DNA of 64,000 nt from Marinobacter sp. ATCH36. GTDB taxonomy: Bacteria; Pseudomonadota; Gammaproteobacteria; Pseudomonadales; Oleiphilaceae. Below are positions 37,187 to 46,622 of the stretch, in pieces (positions within the stretch are counted from its first letter, which is position 1; the number at the start of each line of letters is the position of its first letter). Under the pieces are notes generated by a model, which ran no database searches, was not told the origin of the DNA, and saw nothing but the letters and a program-made list of their open reading frames with translations. Location of the stretch: positions 1 to 64,000 of the forward strand of contig NZ_JAMJPL010000002.1 of the NCBI RefSeq assembly GCF_023555055.1, given 5' to 3'. Both the position numbers and the translations under genes were made by a program.

Positions 37187-39931
37187 TCAGTGGGAGGTCT
37201 GCTCGAGACGCTCCCGCTGCCAGTCCTTCTCTGGTTCATTCAGCATCAGGGTAAGGTCCATGACTTCCTCCTCCGGGTTATAACGGATCTCGAAACCCAG
37301 ATGCTCTGCCAGCCGCAACATCGGTCGATTGTCCGCCAGCACATTACCCACCATTTCCATCGTACCCTTGGCGCGGCAGTAATCGATCATTTTCTGCATC
37401 AGGGCCACGCCCAGGCCTTCGCCCTTCATCTTGTCGTGCACCATCACCGCAAACTCGGCCCGCAGGTTGTCGGCATCGGTCCAGGTGCGCACAGTACCCA
37501 GGGTTTCTTCGCCTTCGCCGTCCTCCTTTGGCGCATTGGCAATAAAGACCATTTCCCGGTCATAGTCGATCTGGACCATCTGGGCCACGTCTTCCCGTGA
37601 GAAATGCTTACGGTACTGGAAGAAGCGATAACGGATGGATTCAGGAGACTGCAGCTCATGGAAGGCCCGGTGGGCCGGCTCGTCTTCCGCCAGTACCGGG
37701 CGGATAATCACACGGCGACCAGACCTGGGCAGCAGGATCCACTCTTCCAGCTCCCTGGGATACGGTTGAATGATGGGCCGTCCCGGCTTATCCGCCAGAT
37801 CAATCGCGACGTTGACGGCGACAGTACCCTGCTCGTTAAACAGCAAGGGTGAAATTTCGAGCCCCCGGATCTCCGGAATATCAATAACTATCTGGGACAG
37901 AGTCACAAGGGTTTCTGATACCGCGCGGATATCCTCTTCCGGCTTCAGGCTGTGCTCTTTCAAAAGCTTGTACATATACGTGCGCCTCAACAACTCCCGA
38001 GCCAGCACCATATTCAGTGGCGGCAGGGCAATCTGCCGATCTGTCATTATGTTGATCTGGGCACCAGCGGCACCGCATACCACCAGCGGGCCGAACAGTT
38101 TGTCTCTGGTGATACCGACGCTAAATTCGATGCCTCCAACGTGCTGATAGGAACGCTGGACCGCAAAGCCCAGAAACCCACTGCTGGGGTAATGCTTCTG
38201 GTACTCCTCCATCAGAAAGCGACAGGAGTCCATGATGGCACCCTCGCTGTTGAGCTTCTGAACAGTACCCTTGTAACGTCGCTGGCCAGGGCTGAGTTCA
38301 ATCAAAGGGTGACAGGACTGCTCATGAATCAGAGTGATATCTACCGGACGACGCTCCACGGCAAAGGCTTCCAGGACCTCTTCCATATCGTCGCAATAGA
38401 TGGTGTCCACCGCGTTGATGCCGTAGTCACGAATCACATCCCGGGCTTCCCGGTTGGAAAGGTGGCTGCGCCCCGAGCGTATGGCATTGACCACGACCCG
38501 ACGTGTTTGCGCGTGGTCAGCCAAGTGGTCGGTAAAGGACTCCGGGGTTTCCGTCAGCAGGCGCTGCACACGCTGGTGCCGCACATGCTGCATGAAGGCC
38601 GTAACGGCCTTCTCCGGATTGAAGAATGACGGCAGTCCGGCACGGTAGAACTCTTCACGGGCATCCAGCACCGTGCTCTGTCCCAGCCAGCAGGTGAACA
38701 CGTTCATACGCGTGCCTTTGGATGCCTGTACCACCGCATCTGCGATCTGCAGGCTGTCCTGAGTCAGGCTGGGTGCGTACATAATCAGCACGTTGGCCAC
38801 TTCCGGGTCCTTCGCGAGAATCTTGACGGCTTTGGCGTAGAGCTCCGGCGAGGCGTCATAGCCCAGGTCGATGGGATTCTTACGGGTCCAGTATGGAGGC
38901 AATGTCTCCGCCAGGGCATCAATAGACTTGCCAGACAGTTCTGCCAGTTCGCCCCCAAGATGGGCTAGCCGGTCCACCGCCAGCACACCCGGGCCGACAC
39001 CGTTTGCCATGATTGCCAGGGTTTCCCGCCGCAACGGGCGCATCCTGGTAAGGGTTTCCAGGGCATCGAACATCTGCCCCAAGCCATCTACGCGCAGAAC
39101 ACCGGCGCGCTGCAGCATGGCATCATAGATGGGATCGCTGCGGGTCAGGCCGGCGGGCAACTCATGGTGAAACCACTCCGACTCCGGCACCCGGCCGCTT
39201 TTCAGCGCAATTACTGGTTTGGTGCGGGAAGCCACACGAACGGCGGACATGAAACGGCGCGGATTGGGAACATTCTCGATATGCAGCAGTATGGCGCGGG
39301 TCTGGCTGTCCTGGGCCAGGTAATCGATCAGGTCATCATGGTCGATATCCATGCCATCACCCAGGGTCAGAAAGTAGGAAAACCCCACCCCCCGGGCAAA
39401 GGCCCAGTCAATCACCGAACTGGCGATAGTGCCAGACTGACCAACGAAGGCCACTTTACCGGGTATCGCCCCCATGTGGGCATAGGTTGCGTTCAGGCTT
39501 CGCGCCGGCACCATCAGGCCTATGGTATTGGGCCCAAGCACCCGGATGCCGGTTTCCCGGGCCGCATCGCGAACCGAATACATCAGTGGCTGGCCGGTTT
39601 TACTGTGGCTGCGGGACATGCCACCGGTCATCACGATAGCAGTACGAACACCCGCCTCGCCCAGCCGTTTAATCACCTTCGGCACGGTGTCCGGGGGCGT
39701 ACAGATAATCGCCAGATCAGGACTGAACTCCATGCGGGATACGTTTTTGACGCAGGGCACACCGTGCACATTGTCATAATCGTTCTGATTGACCACCAGC
39801 AACTGGCCGGGGTAACCACCGCCCATCAGATTACGCAGCACCATACCGCCGAGATTATCTGACCGTTCCGAGGCGCCGATAACCACTATGGAAGAGGGGT
39901 TGAAAAGGCTTTCCAGGTATCGGGTGCTCAA
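37187..39931 (-). CDS. Pat-type protein lysine acetyltransferase (acyl-CoA synthetase-like plus GNAT)
   Basis: The 914-residue protein has the Pat/PatZ (YfiQ) layout. The CoA-binding NDP-forming domain (FNPSSIVVIGASER near the N-terminus) comes first, then the succinyl-CoA synthetase-like domains (GKVAFVGQSGTIASSVIDW). An ATP-grasp-like region and a C-terminal GNAT domain follow (about 735-900: FAVMVHDKMKGEGLGVALMQK with the acetyl-CoA loop). Such enzymes acetylate lysines of metabolic enzymes, classically acetyl-CoA synthetase, to shut them off. A deacetylase-like gene lies divergently 172 bases away. Exact targets cannot be read from sequence. Confidence 0.92.
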   Translation of the reverse strand: MSTRYLESLFNPSSIVVIGASERSDNLGGMVLRNLMGGGYPGQLLVVNQNDYDNVHGVPCVKNVSRMEFSPDLAIICTPPDTVPKVIKRLGEAGVRTAIVMTGGMSRSHSKTGQPLMYSVRDAARETGIRVLGPNTIGLMVPARSLNATYAHMGAIPGKVAFVGQSGTIASSVIDWAFARGVGFSYFLTLGDGMDIDHDDLIDYLAQDSQTRAILLHIENVPNPRRFMSAVRVASRTKPVIALKSGRVPESEWFHHELPAGLTRSDPIYDAMLQRAGVLRVDGLGQMFDALETLTRMRPLRRETLAIMANGVGPGVLAVDRLAHLGGELAELSGKSIDALAETLPPYWTRKNPIDLGYDASPELYAKAVKILAKDPEVANVLIMYAPSLTQDSLQIADAVVQASKGTRMNVFTCWLGQSTVLDAREEFYRAGLPSFFNPEKAVTAFMQHVRHQRVQRLLTETPESFTDHLADHAQTRRVVVNAIRSGRSHLSNREARDVIRDYGINAVDTIYCDDMEEVLEAFAVERRPVDITLIHEQSCHPLIELSPGQRRYKGTVQKLNSEGAIMDSCRFLMEEYQKHYPSSGFLGFAVQRSYQHVGGIEFSVGITRDKLFGPLVVCGAAGAQINIMTDRQIALPPLNMVLARELLRRTYMYKLLKEHSLKPEEDIRAVSETLVTLSQIVIDIPEIRGLEISPLLFNEQGTVAVNVAIDLADKPGRPIIQPYPRELEEWILLPRSGRRVIIRPVLAEDEPAHRAFHELQSPESIRYRFFQYRKHFSREDVAQMVQIDYDREMVFIANAPKEDGEGEETLGTVRTWTDADNLRAEFAVMVHDKMKGEGLGVALMQKMIDYCRAKGTMEMVGNVLADNRPMLRLAEHLGFEIRYNPEEEVMDLTLMLNEPEKDWQRERLEQTSH

Positions 39932-40103
39932 GCTTAACTCCTTGCTTCGGATGGACCGGGCGAATGTACACCCTATCTTAGGCGCTTGTCTGATGATGTA
40001 AAATGCCTATCAACACCATAAGACCAAAGAAACACGGCAGAAGTGACGTATCCCTGATAATATTGAACAAAATACAAGCACAACCAGGACGTTCGGAATC
40101 AGC

Positions 40104-41030
40104 ATGACTACGGGATTTTTCTCTCACGACGACTGCATGAAACACAACATGGGGGCGGAACACCCGGAATCCCCAGAACGGCTTGCAGCGATTGTAAGTT
40201 ACCTCGCCGATACCGGCCTGGAGCAGGAGCTGGACTGGGTAAGACCGGATGAAGCCACGCGGGACCAATTGCTGACCGTTCACCCCGAGCGCTACCTGCA
40301 CCAGCTGGACCTGATGCAGCCGACCCGGGGGCGGGTGTATACCGACCCGGACACCGCGATGATGCCGGATACGTTAAGGGCCGCCCGCCTTGCCGCCGGC
40401 GCCAGTATTGAAGCGGTCGACATGGTGCTTAGCAGCCAGCTTACTAATGCGTTCGTGTGTGCCCGGCCACCGGGGCACCACGCCGAGCGCAGCAAGTCCA
40501 TGGGATTCTGCTTCTACAACAACATCGCCCTTGCGGCCATGCGTGGCCTGACTTTTCACCACCTGGAGCGGGTTGCCATCATTGATTTTGACGTACACCA
40601 GGGTAACGGTACCGTCGATATTGTGGGCGGTGATGAGCGCATTCTGATGTGTTCCAGCTTCCAGCATCCGTTTTACCCCCACTCCCACGTGCATCGCCAG
40701 GCTGAAAATATCATCAACACGCCCATACAGGCCGGCGCCTCTGCCAGCGAGTATCGAAAAACGGTGGAAGCGGCCTGGCTCAAACCGCTACAGGATTTCC
40801 GCCCGCAACTGGTACTGATTTCAGCCGGTTTCGACGGCCACCGGCTGGACCCGATGGCGGAACTGAACCTGGAAGTGGAAGATTATCGCTGGCTGACAGA
40901 CATGATCTCCAGCGTGGCTGCCGACTCGGCCAATGACCGGATCATCTCAACCCTTGAAGGGGGGTATCACCTGAGAGCCCTGGCAGAAAGCGTGAATGCA
41001 CACCTCGACGTACTTAACGCCGTTCGCTGA
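40104..41030 (+). CDS. Histone-deacetylase-family (class II-like) deacetylase
   Basis: The 308-residue zinc deacetylase has the paired histidines in ARPPGHHAERS (His125, His126), zinc ligands Asp163 and His165 in IDFDVHQGNGT, and Asp244 in SAGFDGH. LEGGYHL lies near the end. All catalytic elements are present. In bacteria, members of this family remove acetyl groups from proteins, acetylpolyamines or other small amides. The divergent Pat-type acetyltransferase next door favours protein lysine deacetylation here. It ends 13 bases from motY on the other strand. Confidence 0.92.
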   Translation: MTTGFFSHDDCMKHNMGAEHPESPERLAAIVSYLADTGLEQELDWVRPDEATRDQLLTVHPERYLHQLDLMQPTRGRVYTDPDTAMMPDTLRAARLAAGASIEAVDMVLSSQLTNAFVCARPPGHHAERSKSMGFCFYNNIALAAMRGLTFHHLERVAIIDFDVHQGNGTVDIVGGDERILMCSSFQHPFYPHSHVHRQAENIINTPIQAGASASEYRKTVEAAWLKPLQDFRPQLVLISAGFDGHRLDPMAELNLEVEDYRWLTDMISSVAADSANDRIISTLEGGYHLRALAESVNAHLDVLNAVR

Positions 41031-41043
41031 CGCTGCAGGGTCG

Positions 41044-41964
41044 TCAACTGCTCGGAGTGGCGGCATCGTAGCCATTGGCCTGTTGCAGATCAGGCCGCTC
41101 TCCCTCCCGCTGCAGGCGGATAGTCGTGCGCCGGTTATCCGCCGGGCGGCGAGACACCGGGTACTGGTCCGCATGTGCCCTGACCGTTACGATGTTCGTA
41201 TCAATTCCCTCACCGATCAGATACTCCGCCACCACATTGGCACGCTCTTCGGACAGTGCCCGGTTGTCGATACGGCTGCCGCTGCTGTCGGTGTGACCAT
41301 CCACGAAAACCCGTTCCACGGTTGAATCGGCCTGAATATAAGCCACGATATTATCCAGAAGCTGCCTGTCAGCGCCTGAAAGGCTGATACTTCCGGCTGC
41401 GAACGGAATACGTGAACGCTTGATCTGGTCATAGTTCACCGGCAACAAACCGGATGTACAGGAGCGGTAGCCGGAGAACTCGCCGGCAAAATTGATGTTG
41501 GAGACTTTCACACGAACCGGGCTGCCGTCATACCAGGACTCACGGGTGACCGTTGGGTCCATTCCTTCCAGCAGGCCCTGAACCATATTCATGGCCAAGC
41601 GTGAATCCAGTGATACCGGGCGGCGACCATCATCTACATTGACCCGGCCCAGGGAACGGGGTGCCGCACCCGGGCGCCAGGATGGCGCTTCAACAACCAG
41701 CATGCCCCGGCCCGGGCGCATCACCGGCGTTTCCGACTCCAGGAAGAACGACAGAGATTCGCCTGCCCGATGGCGGAACACCGCCCGACCGTAACCCGGC
41801 ACCTGGTGCACCAGAGTGCACTCGAAGACGGACTCCGACAGGTACCACTGGCTGTTCTCGATACCGGCTCCATAGGTAGCGGCATGGGCCATACTAGCTG
41901 CAACCAGCAAAGAGCACCCACCGGAGATAATTGCGCCACGCAGGAAGGCTGGAATTGGTGCCAT
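41044..41964 (-). CDS. motY: Sodium-type flagellar motor protein MotY
   Basis: MotY forms the periplasmic T-ring that holds the stator to the motor. The 306-residue protein has a signal peptide ending near MAHA, an N-terminal MotY-specific domain (WYLSESVFECTLVHQVPGYG) and a C-terminal OmpA-like peptidoglycan-binding domain (VFVDGHTDSSGSRIDNRALSEERA, then RPADNRRTTI). Its position next to pyrC and rnt copies the Pseudomonas order motY-pyrC-rnt. A generic OmpA-family protein is the alternative, but the N-terminus favours MotY. Confidence 0.92.
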   Translation of the reverse strand: MAPIPAFLRGAIISGGCSLLVAASMAHAATYGAGIENSQWYLSESVFECTLVHQVPGYGRAVFRHRAGESLSFFLESETPVMRPGRGMLVVEAPSWRPGAAPRSLGRVNVDDGRRPVSLDSRLAMNMVQGLLEGMDPTVTRESWYDGSPVRVKVSNINFAGEFSGYRSCTSGLLPVNYDQIKRSRIPFAAGSISLSGADRQLLDNIVAYIQADSTVERVFVDGHTDSSGSRIDNRALSEERANVVAEYLIGEGIDTNIVTVRAHADQYPVSRRPADNRRTTIRLQREGERPDLQQANGYDAATPSS

Positions 41965-42126
41965 ACCGTCAGTCCGTCAAAGAAAATTCACTGACTTCTT
42001 AACGGCCGGGCAAAAGCATTCTTTAGGGATTTGGCCCAAAACAATCGGCGACGGCTTCTGATATAATTGCGCCAGAATTTTTCAGGGGCACCGATACCAC
42101 AGCCCCCGGCAAGCCGGAAACCGTCA

Positions 42127-43164
42127 ATGACCCATCAGATCACGATTACCCGCCCCGATGACTGGCATCTTCACGTTCGGGACGGTGACATCCTCAAGGA
42201 CGTGGTACCAGCCACGGCCCGCTGCTTCCACCGCGCCATCATCATGCCAAACCTGGCTCCACCGGTAACCGATGCCGAACAGGCCATGGCATACCGCGAC
42301 AGAATTCTGGGTTCTGCCAAAGGCCATGACTTTGACCCGCTGATGACCCTGTACCTGACGGAGTCCACCACACCGGATCAAATCCGCGAGGCCAAATCAG
42401 CAGGCGTGGTTGCCGCCAAGCTCTACCCTGCCGGTGCCACCACCAACTCCGCATCCGGTGTGACTGATATCCGCAATATCTACCCGGTACTGGAAGCCAT
42501 GAGCGATTGTGGCATGTTGCTGCTGGTGCACGGTGAAGTGACTGATCAGGAAATCGATATCTTTGACCGGGAAAAGGTATTCCTGAAGCGGGTATTAGCG
42601 CCAACACTGGAAGCTTTTCCGGCACTACGGGTTGTGCTTGAGCATATCACCACGGCGGATTCGGCAGAGTTTGTCCGCAATCATCAGGGTGACAACCTGG
42701 GAGCAACCATCACACCACAGCATCTGATGTATAACCGCAATCATATGCTGGTAGGTGGTATTCGCCCTCACCTGTATTGCCTGCCGATTCTGAAGCGCAA
42801 CCGGCATCAACAGGCATTGCGGGACGCAGTCGTCAGCGGTGACCGGCGATTTTTCCTGGGTACCGACTCGGCACCGCACTCGAAAGATCGGAAAGAAACC
42901 GCCTGTGGTTGTGCCGGTTGTTACTCGGCCTACAGCGCCATGTCACTGTACGCGGAGATCTTCGAGGACCTGGGCATTCTGGACAAACTGGAAGCCTTTG
43001 CCAGTTTCAATGGGGCCGACTTTTACGGGCTGCCACGCAACAAAGACACCATTACCCTGGTGCGTGAAAGCTGGGAAATGCCGGCCGAGTTACCCCTGGC
43101 AGACGGCACCATTGTTCCCCTGAAAGCCGGCGAAAGCCTGAGATGGCAGCTCGCCCAGGACTGA
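42127..43164 (+). CDS. pyrC: Dihydroorotase
   Basis: PyrC closes carbamoyl-aspartate to dihydroorotate in pyrimidine synthesis. The 345-residue class II enzyme has the metal ligands HLHVRDGD, the carboxylated Lys in [34 protein letters not shown], and the catalytic Asp in [12 protein letters not shown] use the ATG at 42127 ([10 protein letters not shown]), which matches the family length; the longer frame from 42067 is not supported. It is followed by rnt. Confidence 0.97.
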   Translation: MTHQITITRPDDWHLHVRDGDILKDVVPATARCFHRAIIMPNLAPPVTDAEQAMAYRDRILGSAKGHDFDPLMTLYLTESTTPDQIREAKSAGVVAAKLYPAGATTNSASGVTDIRNIYPVLEAMSDCGMLLLVHGEVTDQEIDIFDREKVFLKRVLAPTLEAFPALRVVLEHITTADSAEFVRNHQGDNLGATITPQHLMYNRNHMLVGGIRPHLYCLPILKRNRHQQALRDAVVSGDRRFFLGTDSAPHSKDRKETACGCAGCYSAYSAMSLYAEIFEDLGILDKLEAFASFNGADFYGLPRNKDTITLVRESWEMPAELPLADGTIVPLKAGESLRWQLAQD

Positions 43165-43222
43165 TTCAACACCTATTCCTTTACCAGGCCAGTTGATCTG
43201 GCCAGAAACTCCGGGAGTTTAA

Positions 43223-43879
43223 GTGACTGACGAAAACAAAGAACCGCATCCCATGTCCCGCCGCTTTCGCGGATTCCTACCTGTTGTGGTGGATGTGGAA
43301 ACGGGCGGATTCAACCCTGAACGGGATGCCCTGCTGGAAATAGCCGCGGTGATACTCACCATGGACGAAGACGGCTGGCTGGTACGCGGAGAAACCCACC
43401 TTCAGCAGATTGATCCGTTTGAAGGCGCCAACCTGGAACAGTCAGCCCTGGATTTTACCGGCATTGACCCCTGGAGCCCTGACCGGGAGGCCGTCCCGGA
43501 GCGGGAAGGCCTGAGCGAAATATTCCGGCCGATCCGTAAGGCGGTCAAGGCTCACGACTGCAAGCGGGCAGTACTGGTGGGTCATAACGCCACCTTTGAC
43601 CACAATTTCGTATTCGCCGCTGCCATGCGTGCGGATATCGGGCGCAATCCGTTTCATCCCTTCTCCACATTTGATACGGCAACCCTGGCCGGGCTCGCTT
43701 ACGGCCACACCGTACTGGCCCAGGCGTGCAAACTGGCCGGCATTCCGTTCAGCAACAAGGAAGCGCACTCTGCGGCGTACGATGCCGAGAAGACCGCCGA
43801 TCTGTTCTGCGGCATTGTGAATCGCTGGCGAGAAATTGGGGGTTTTCCGCCGCCTCCTGTCCCGGACAACCCGGAATAA
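43223..43879 (+). CDS. rnt: Ribonuclease T
   Basis: RNase T trims 3' ends of tRNA and other stable RNAs and turns over the tRNA CCA end. The 218-residue DEDDh exonuclease has Asp24 and Glu26 in VVVDVETGGF, the Asp of VGHNATFDHNF, and His/Asp in AHSAAYDAEKTADLF. GGGAG lies before the GTG start at 43223. The pyrC-rnt order is that of Pseudomonas. A strong terminator follows at once. Confidence 0.96.
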   Translation: MTDENKEPHPMSRRFRGFLPVVVDVETGGFNPERDALLEIAAVILTMDEDGWLVRGETHLQQIDPFEGANLEQSALDFTGIDPWSPDREAVPEREGLSEIFRPIRKAVKAHDCKRAVLVGHNATFDHNFVFAAAMRADIGRNPFHPFSTFDTATLAGLAYGHTVLAQACKLAGIPFSNKEAHSAAYDAEKTADLFCGIVNRWREIGGFPPPPVPDNPE

Positions 43880-43886
43880 CAGTCAC

Positions 43887-43918
43887 AAAAAACCCGCTCC
43901 TATTGAAGCGGGTTTTTT
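43887..43918 (+). terminator. Bidirectional Rho-independent terminator after rnt
   Basis: AAAAAACCCGCT (43887-43898) and AGCGGGTTTTTT (43907-43918) form a perfect stem whose ends give a T-run on both strands. It separates rnt from the convergent acyl reductase gene. Confidence 0.95.
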
Positions 43919-43934
43919 GTTTCCGATGCCGGTA

Positions 43935-45920
43935 TTACCAGTAAATCCCGCGCATAATGGCAGCGAATGCCACCTGCTCAGACGAGACTTTCGGCCTTTC
44001 ACGGGACCGGCTGCCAGCAGCTGATGGCGAATCCGGAAACATGCGGTAGCCGGTGTTCATGACAATCTCGCCCATCTTCGGCGCCAGCGCCTGCAACACC
44101 TGGGCAAAGATGCCCAGTCGCGTGGCAATGCGCTTGGGCCGGTATACAATGGCATCCACCACCATGTCGGCGGCTTCTTCCGGTGTCAGTGTGGGCACAG
44201 AATCGTAGATCTTGGTGGGCGCAATCATCGGCGTTTTCACCAGCGGCATATTGATGGTGGTGAAGGTCACATTACGATCGGACCATTCCGCAGCCGCACA
44301 TCGGCTGAAGGCATCCAACGCAGACTTGGAAGCCACGTAGGCCGAAAACCGCGGCGCATTGGTCAATACCCCAATGGATGAAATATTGATCACGTGACCG
44401 CGGTGGCGTTCCAGCATGACCGGTGCAAAGCCCATAATCAGACGAACAGAACCGAAATAGTTCAGTTGCATGGTGCGCTCGAAATCGTGGAAACGGTCGA
44501 ACGACAATGCCAGGGACCGCCGAATGGAGCGGCCGGCGTTGTTGACCAACACATCCACATGACCATGGTTTTCAAGAACGGTTTTTACGAACCGATCAGC
44601 ATCTTCCATGTCGGCAAAATCACACTGGTAGGGGTGAACATTGCCGCCACGGGCCTCCAGCTCCGCTGCCACTTCCATCAGGCGTTCCTTCTTGCGCGCA
44701 CCAATGACCAGAATCGCGCCCGCTTCAGCCAACTTGTGGGCCGTTGCCAGACCAATGCCGGAGGTACCACCGGTGATCACACAAACCTTGCCCTCAACCG
44801 TGCCACGCAGTGTGCGGTCCTTGAACAGGTCCGGGTCCAGGTTGCGCTCCCAGTAATCCCAAATCACGGCCGAGTAGCTCTCCAGGCGCGGCACTTCGAT
44901 GCCGGTACCCTTCAGAACCCGCTCGGTTTCACGGGCATCAAACCTGGTGGGGTAGTTAATGAACGACAGCACCGATGGCGGGATGCCCATATCGTCCAGC
45001 AAAGCCGTTGTCAGGCGTTTGACCGGGGGCAGGTTTTTCAGGCTCTGGCGGATAAACGGCGGGACAAATCCGAACATCCGGGAGTCTATACGCATGGCCA
45101 TCCGGGGCGCGTGTCCGGCCTCGGAGAAAATATTGAGAATCTCACCCACCTTGTAAGGGTCAGAATCCACCAGATGGAAACAGTTGCCGTCCTCACCTTC
45201 CAGGTGCGCAATGTGGTCCATCGCATTCACCACAAAATCCACCGGAACAATGTTCAGGCGACCGCCCTCAACACCGATGGTCGGCACCCACTGGGGCAGC
45301 GCATGGCGGATTTTCTGAATCATCTTGAAGAAGTAGTAAGGCCCGTCAACCTTGTCCATCTCACCGGTTTTCGAGTGGCCGATAACCATACCCGGGCGAT
45401 AGATCCGGAACGGAATCCTGCAGCTCTCGCGAACCACTTTTTCTGACTCATGCTTGGTCAGCAGGTAAGGATGGTCCAGCTTTTCCGCTTCCTCGAACAT
45501 ATCCTCGCGGAAAGTACCCTTGAACAGGCCCGCTGCGGCAATGGAGGACACGTGATGGAAACAACCGGCTTCCATGGCTGTGGCTGCGTCGACGGCACTA
45601 TGGGTGCCCTCGATGTTGGTTGCCTGTTGGGACTTTTCGTCCGCGCCCATGTCATAAACCGCGGCAAGGTGGAAGAAATGATCAATGTTACCCTTGAGCG
45701 ATTTCATCGTCTTGGCGTCGATGCCCAGATTCGGGCTGGTAAGGTCGCCGATCACTGCCTTCACCCGGGACTCATCGGCTCCCCATCGCTCCCTGAGCTG
45801 GGCCAGTTTGTCCTGTGATTGCTCGCGCACCAGTACGTGTACCGTGCCACCGCGAGCCAACAGTTTTTCAACGAGAAAACGGCCGATGAATCCGGTGCCA
45901 CCCGTCAGAAAGTAATTCAT
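43935..45920 (-). CDS. Two-domain fatty acyl-CoA / fatty aldehyde reductase
   Basis: The 661-residue protein makes fatty alcohols from fatty acyl-CoA or aldehydes, feeding wax-ester synthesis in Marinobacter. The N-terminal extended-SDR reductase domain has TGGTGFIGRFLVEKL (residues about 5-19), HHVSSIAAAGLF and the YLLTK catalytic pair. The C-terminal classical SDR domain has VITGGTSGIGLATAHKLAE near 380, VNNAGRS, NISSIG and YVASKSAL. Overall sequence and length agree with the characterised M. aquaeolei VT8 reductase of this size. The ATG at 45920 is used because an upstream extension (from 45980) has no family support. Tandem palindromes at 46052-46103 lie upstream. Confidence 0.95.
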   Translation of the reverse strand: MNYFLTGGTGFIGRFLVEKLLARGGTVHVLVREQSQDKLAQLRERWGADESRVKAVIGDLTSPNLGIDAKTMKSLKGNIDHFFHLAAVYDMGADEKSQQATNIEGTHSAVDAATAMEAGCFHHVSSIAAAGLFKGTFREDMFEEAEKLDHPYLLTKHESEKVVRESCRIPFRIYRPGMVIGHSKTGEMDKVDGPYYFFKMIQKIRHALPQWVPTIGVEGGRLNIVPVDFVVNAMDHIAHLEGEDGNCFHLVDSDPYKVGEILNIFSEAGHAPRMAMRIDSRMFGFVPPFIRQSLKNLPPVKRLTTALLDDMGIPPSVLSFINYPTRFDARETERVLKGTGIEVPRLESYSAVIWDYWERNLDPDLFKDRTLRGTVEGKVCVITGGTSGIGLATAHKLAEAGAILVIGARKKERLMEVAAELEARGGNVHPYQCDFADMEDADRFVKTVLENHGHVDVLVNNAGRSIRRSLALSFDRFHDFERTMQLNYFGSVRLIMGFAPVMLERHRGHVINISSIGVLTNAPRFSAYVASKSALDAFSRCAAAEWSDRNVTFTTINMPLVKTPMIAPTKIYDSVPTLTPEEAADMVVDAIVYRPKRIATRLGIFAQVLQALAPKMGEIVMNTGYRMFPDSPSAAGSRSRERPKVSSEQVAFAAIMRGIYW

Positions 45921-46051
45921 TGATAGTCCACCCTGCTTGTTGCTCAATTGTTGTCTGTCCCTTTGTTGCCAGCGAGGCATTAGACCAAAGTCTTATACTC
46001 TCCCGGAACGCCGGCATTGTACTTAATTGCAACTCTCATGTATTCAATTTT

Positions 46052-46103
46052 TTTAGAGCTTTTACTCTGTAACTCTTTGTTTTATTTAGAGCTATTACTC
46101 TAA
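46052..46103. promoter_or_regulatory. Tandem 17-base repeats with dyad symmetry upstream of the acyl reductase
   Basis: TTTAGAGCTTTTACTCT (46052-46068) and TTTAGAGCTATTACTCT (46085-46101) differ at one base and are 33 bases apart, about three helical turns. The second copy is the core of a perfect palindrome, TTAGAG-CTATTA-CTCTAA (46086-46103). They lie 130-180 bases upstream of the reductase start and about 200 bases before the small gene at 46298. This looks like a paired operator for a dimeric regulator. The rest of the gap 45921-46297 shows no gene. Confidence 0.6.
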
Positions 46104-46297
46104 CATCCGCATGAAAGGCACGCCCTGATCCGTTCGTTTGCCCGACATACTGAAATTGAGACTAGCACATGGTGTGCAGCCTGCCCGCAAATCCCTACCA
46201 TTACAGACAGGAAATGAAACCTGTCAGGAGCAGTGACATAATCGGAACCAATCATGACAGCTTCTGTCTTAACATCCCGGTTTTCGGAATCCCGACT

Positions 46298-46597
46298 ATG
46301 AACCAAGACGACCCCAATGCTGAACGTTACATTGCCATTGCCCGAGCCTGCCTGAAGGCCATTAACGACACAGCTGCGGACGCCGGCACCAGAGAGCAGA
46401 AAATCCAGGCCGTTTACCAGGCTATCGATCACGCCTTCCAGGCCGAGCTAGCAGATTATCGCCAGTCTGTGGCGGTGATGGGGACCGTGCTTGAACGCAT
46501 CGCCTCCGGCCAGCTTGATGCGGACGCGGCCGCCAGCCTGGCAAAAAAAACGCTGGATCAACAACCGGAAAGCACCCGCAACGAACTGATTCACTGA
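46298..46597 (+). CDS. Small acidic helical protein of unknown function
   Basis: I do not recognise this 99-residue protein. It is rich in Ala, Asp and Gln and appears fully helical (AERYIAIARACLKAINDTAA, KIQAVYQAIDHAFQAELADY), without signal peptide or membrane segment. The start at 46298 (MNQDDPNAE) is favoured over a frame that opens at 46169, whose first part looks non-coding. It precedes the M16 protease gene by 25 bases and may share its transcript. Confidence 0.6.
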   Translation: MNQDDPNAERYIAIARACLKAINDTAADAGTREQKIQAVYQAIDHAFQAELADYRQSVAVMGTVLERIASGQLDADAAASLAKKTLDQQPESTRNELIH

Positions 46598-46622
46598 TCA
46601 TTAACTGCAGATGAGAGACACT

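Noticed and set aside
40584..40613. Gln in DVHQGNGT of the deacetylase as a broken active site
   Set aside because: The residue after the zinc-binding His is not a metal ligand; Asp163, His165 and Asp244 are all present.
43187..43203. GGCCAG-TTGAT-CTGGCC hairpin between pyrC and rnt as a terminator
   Set aside because: The stem is only six pairs with no T-run, and the rnt start follows within 20 bases.
44394..45446. Plus-strand frame of 350 codons inside the acyl reductase gene
   Set aside because: It is an antisense shadow of a gene whose identity is clear; its translation is His/Arg/Gln-rich with no domain.
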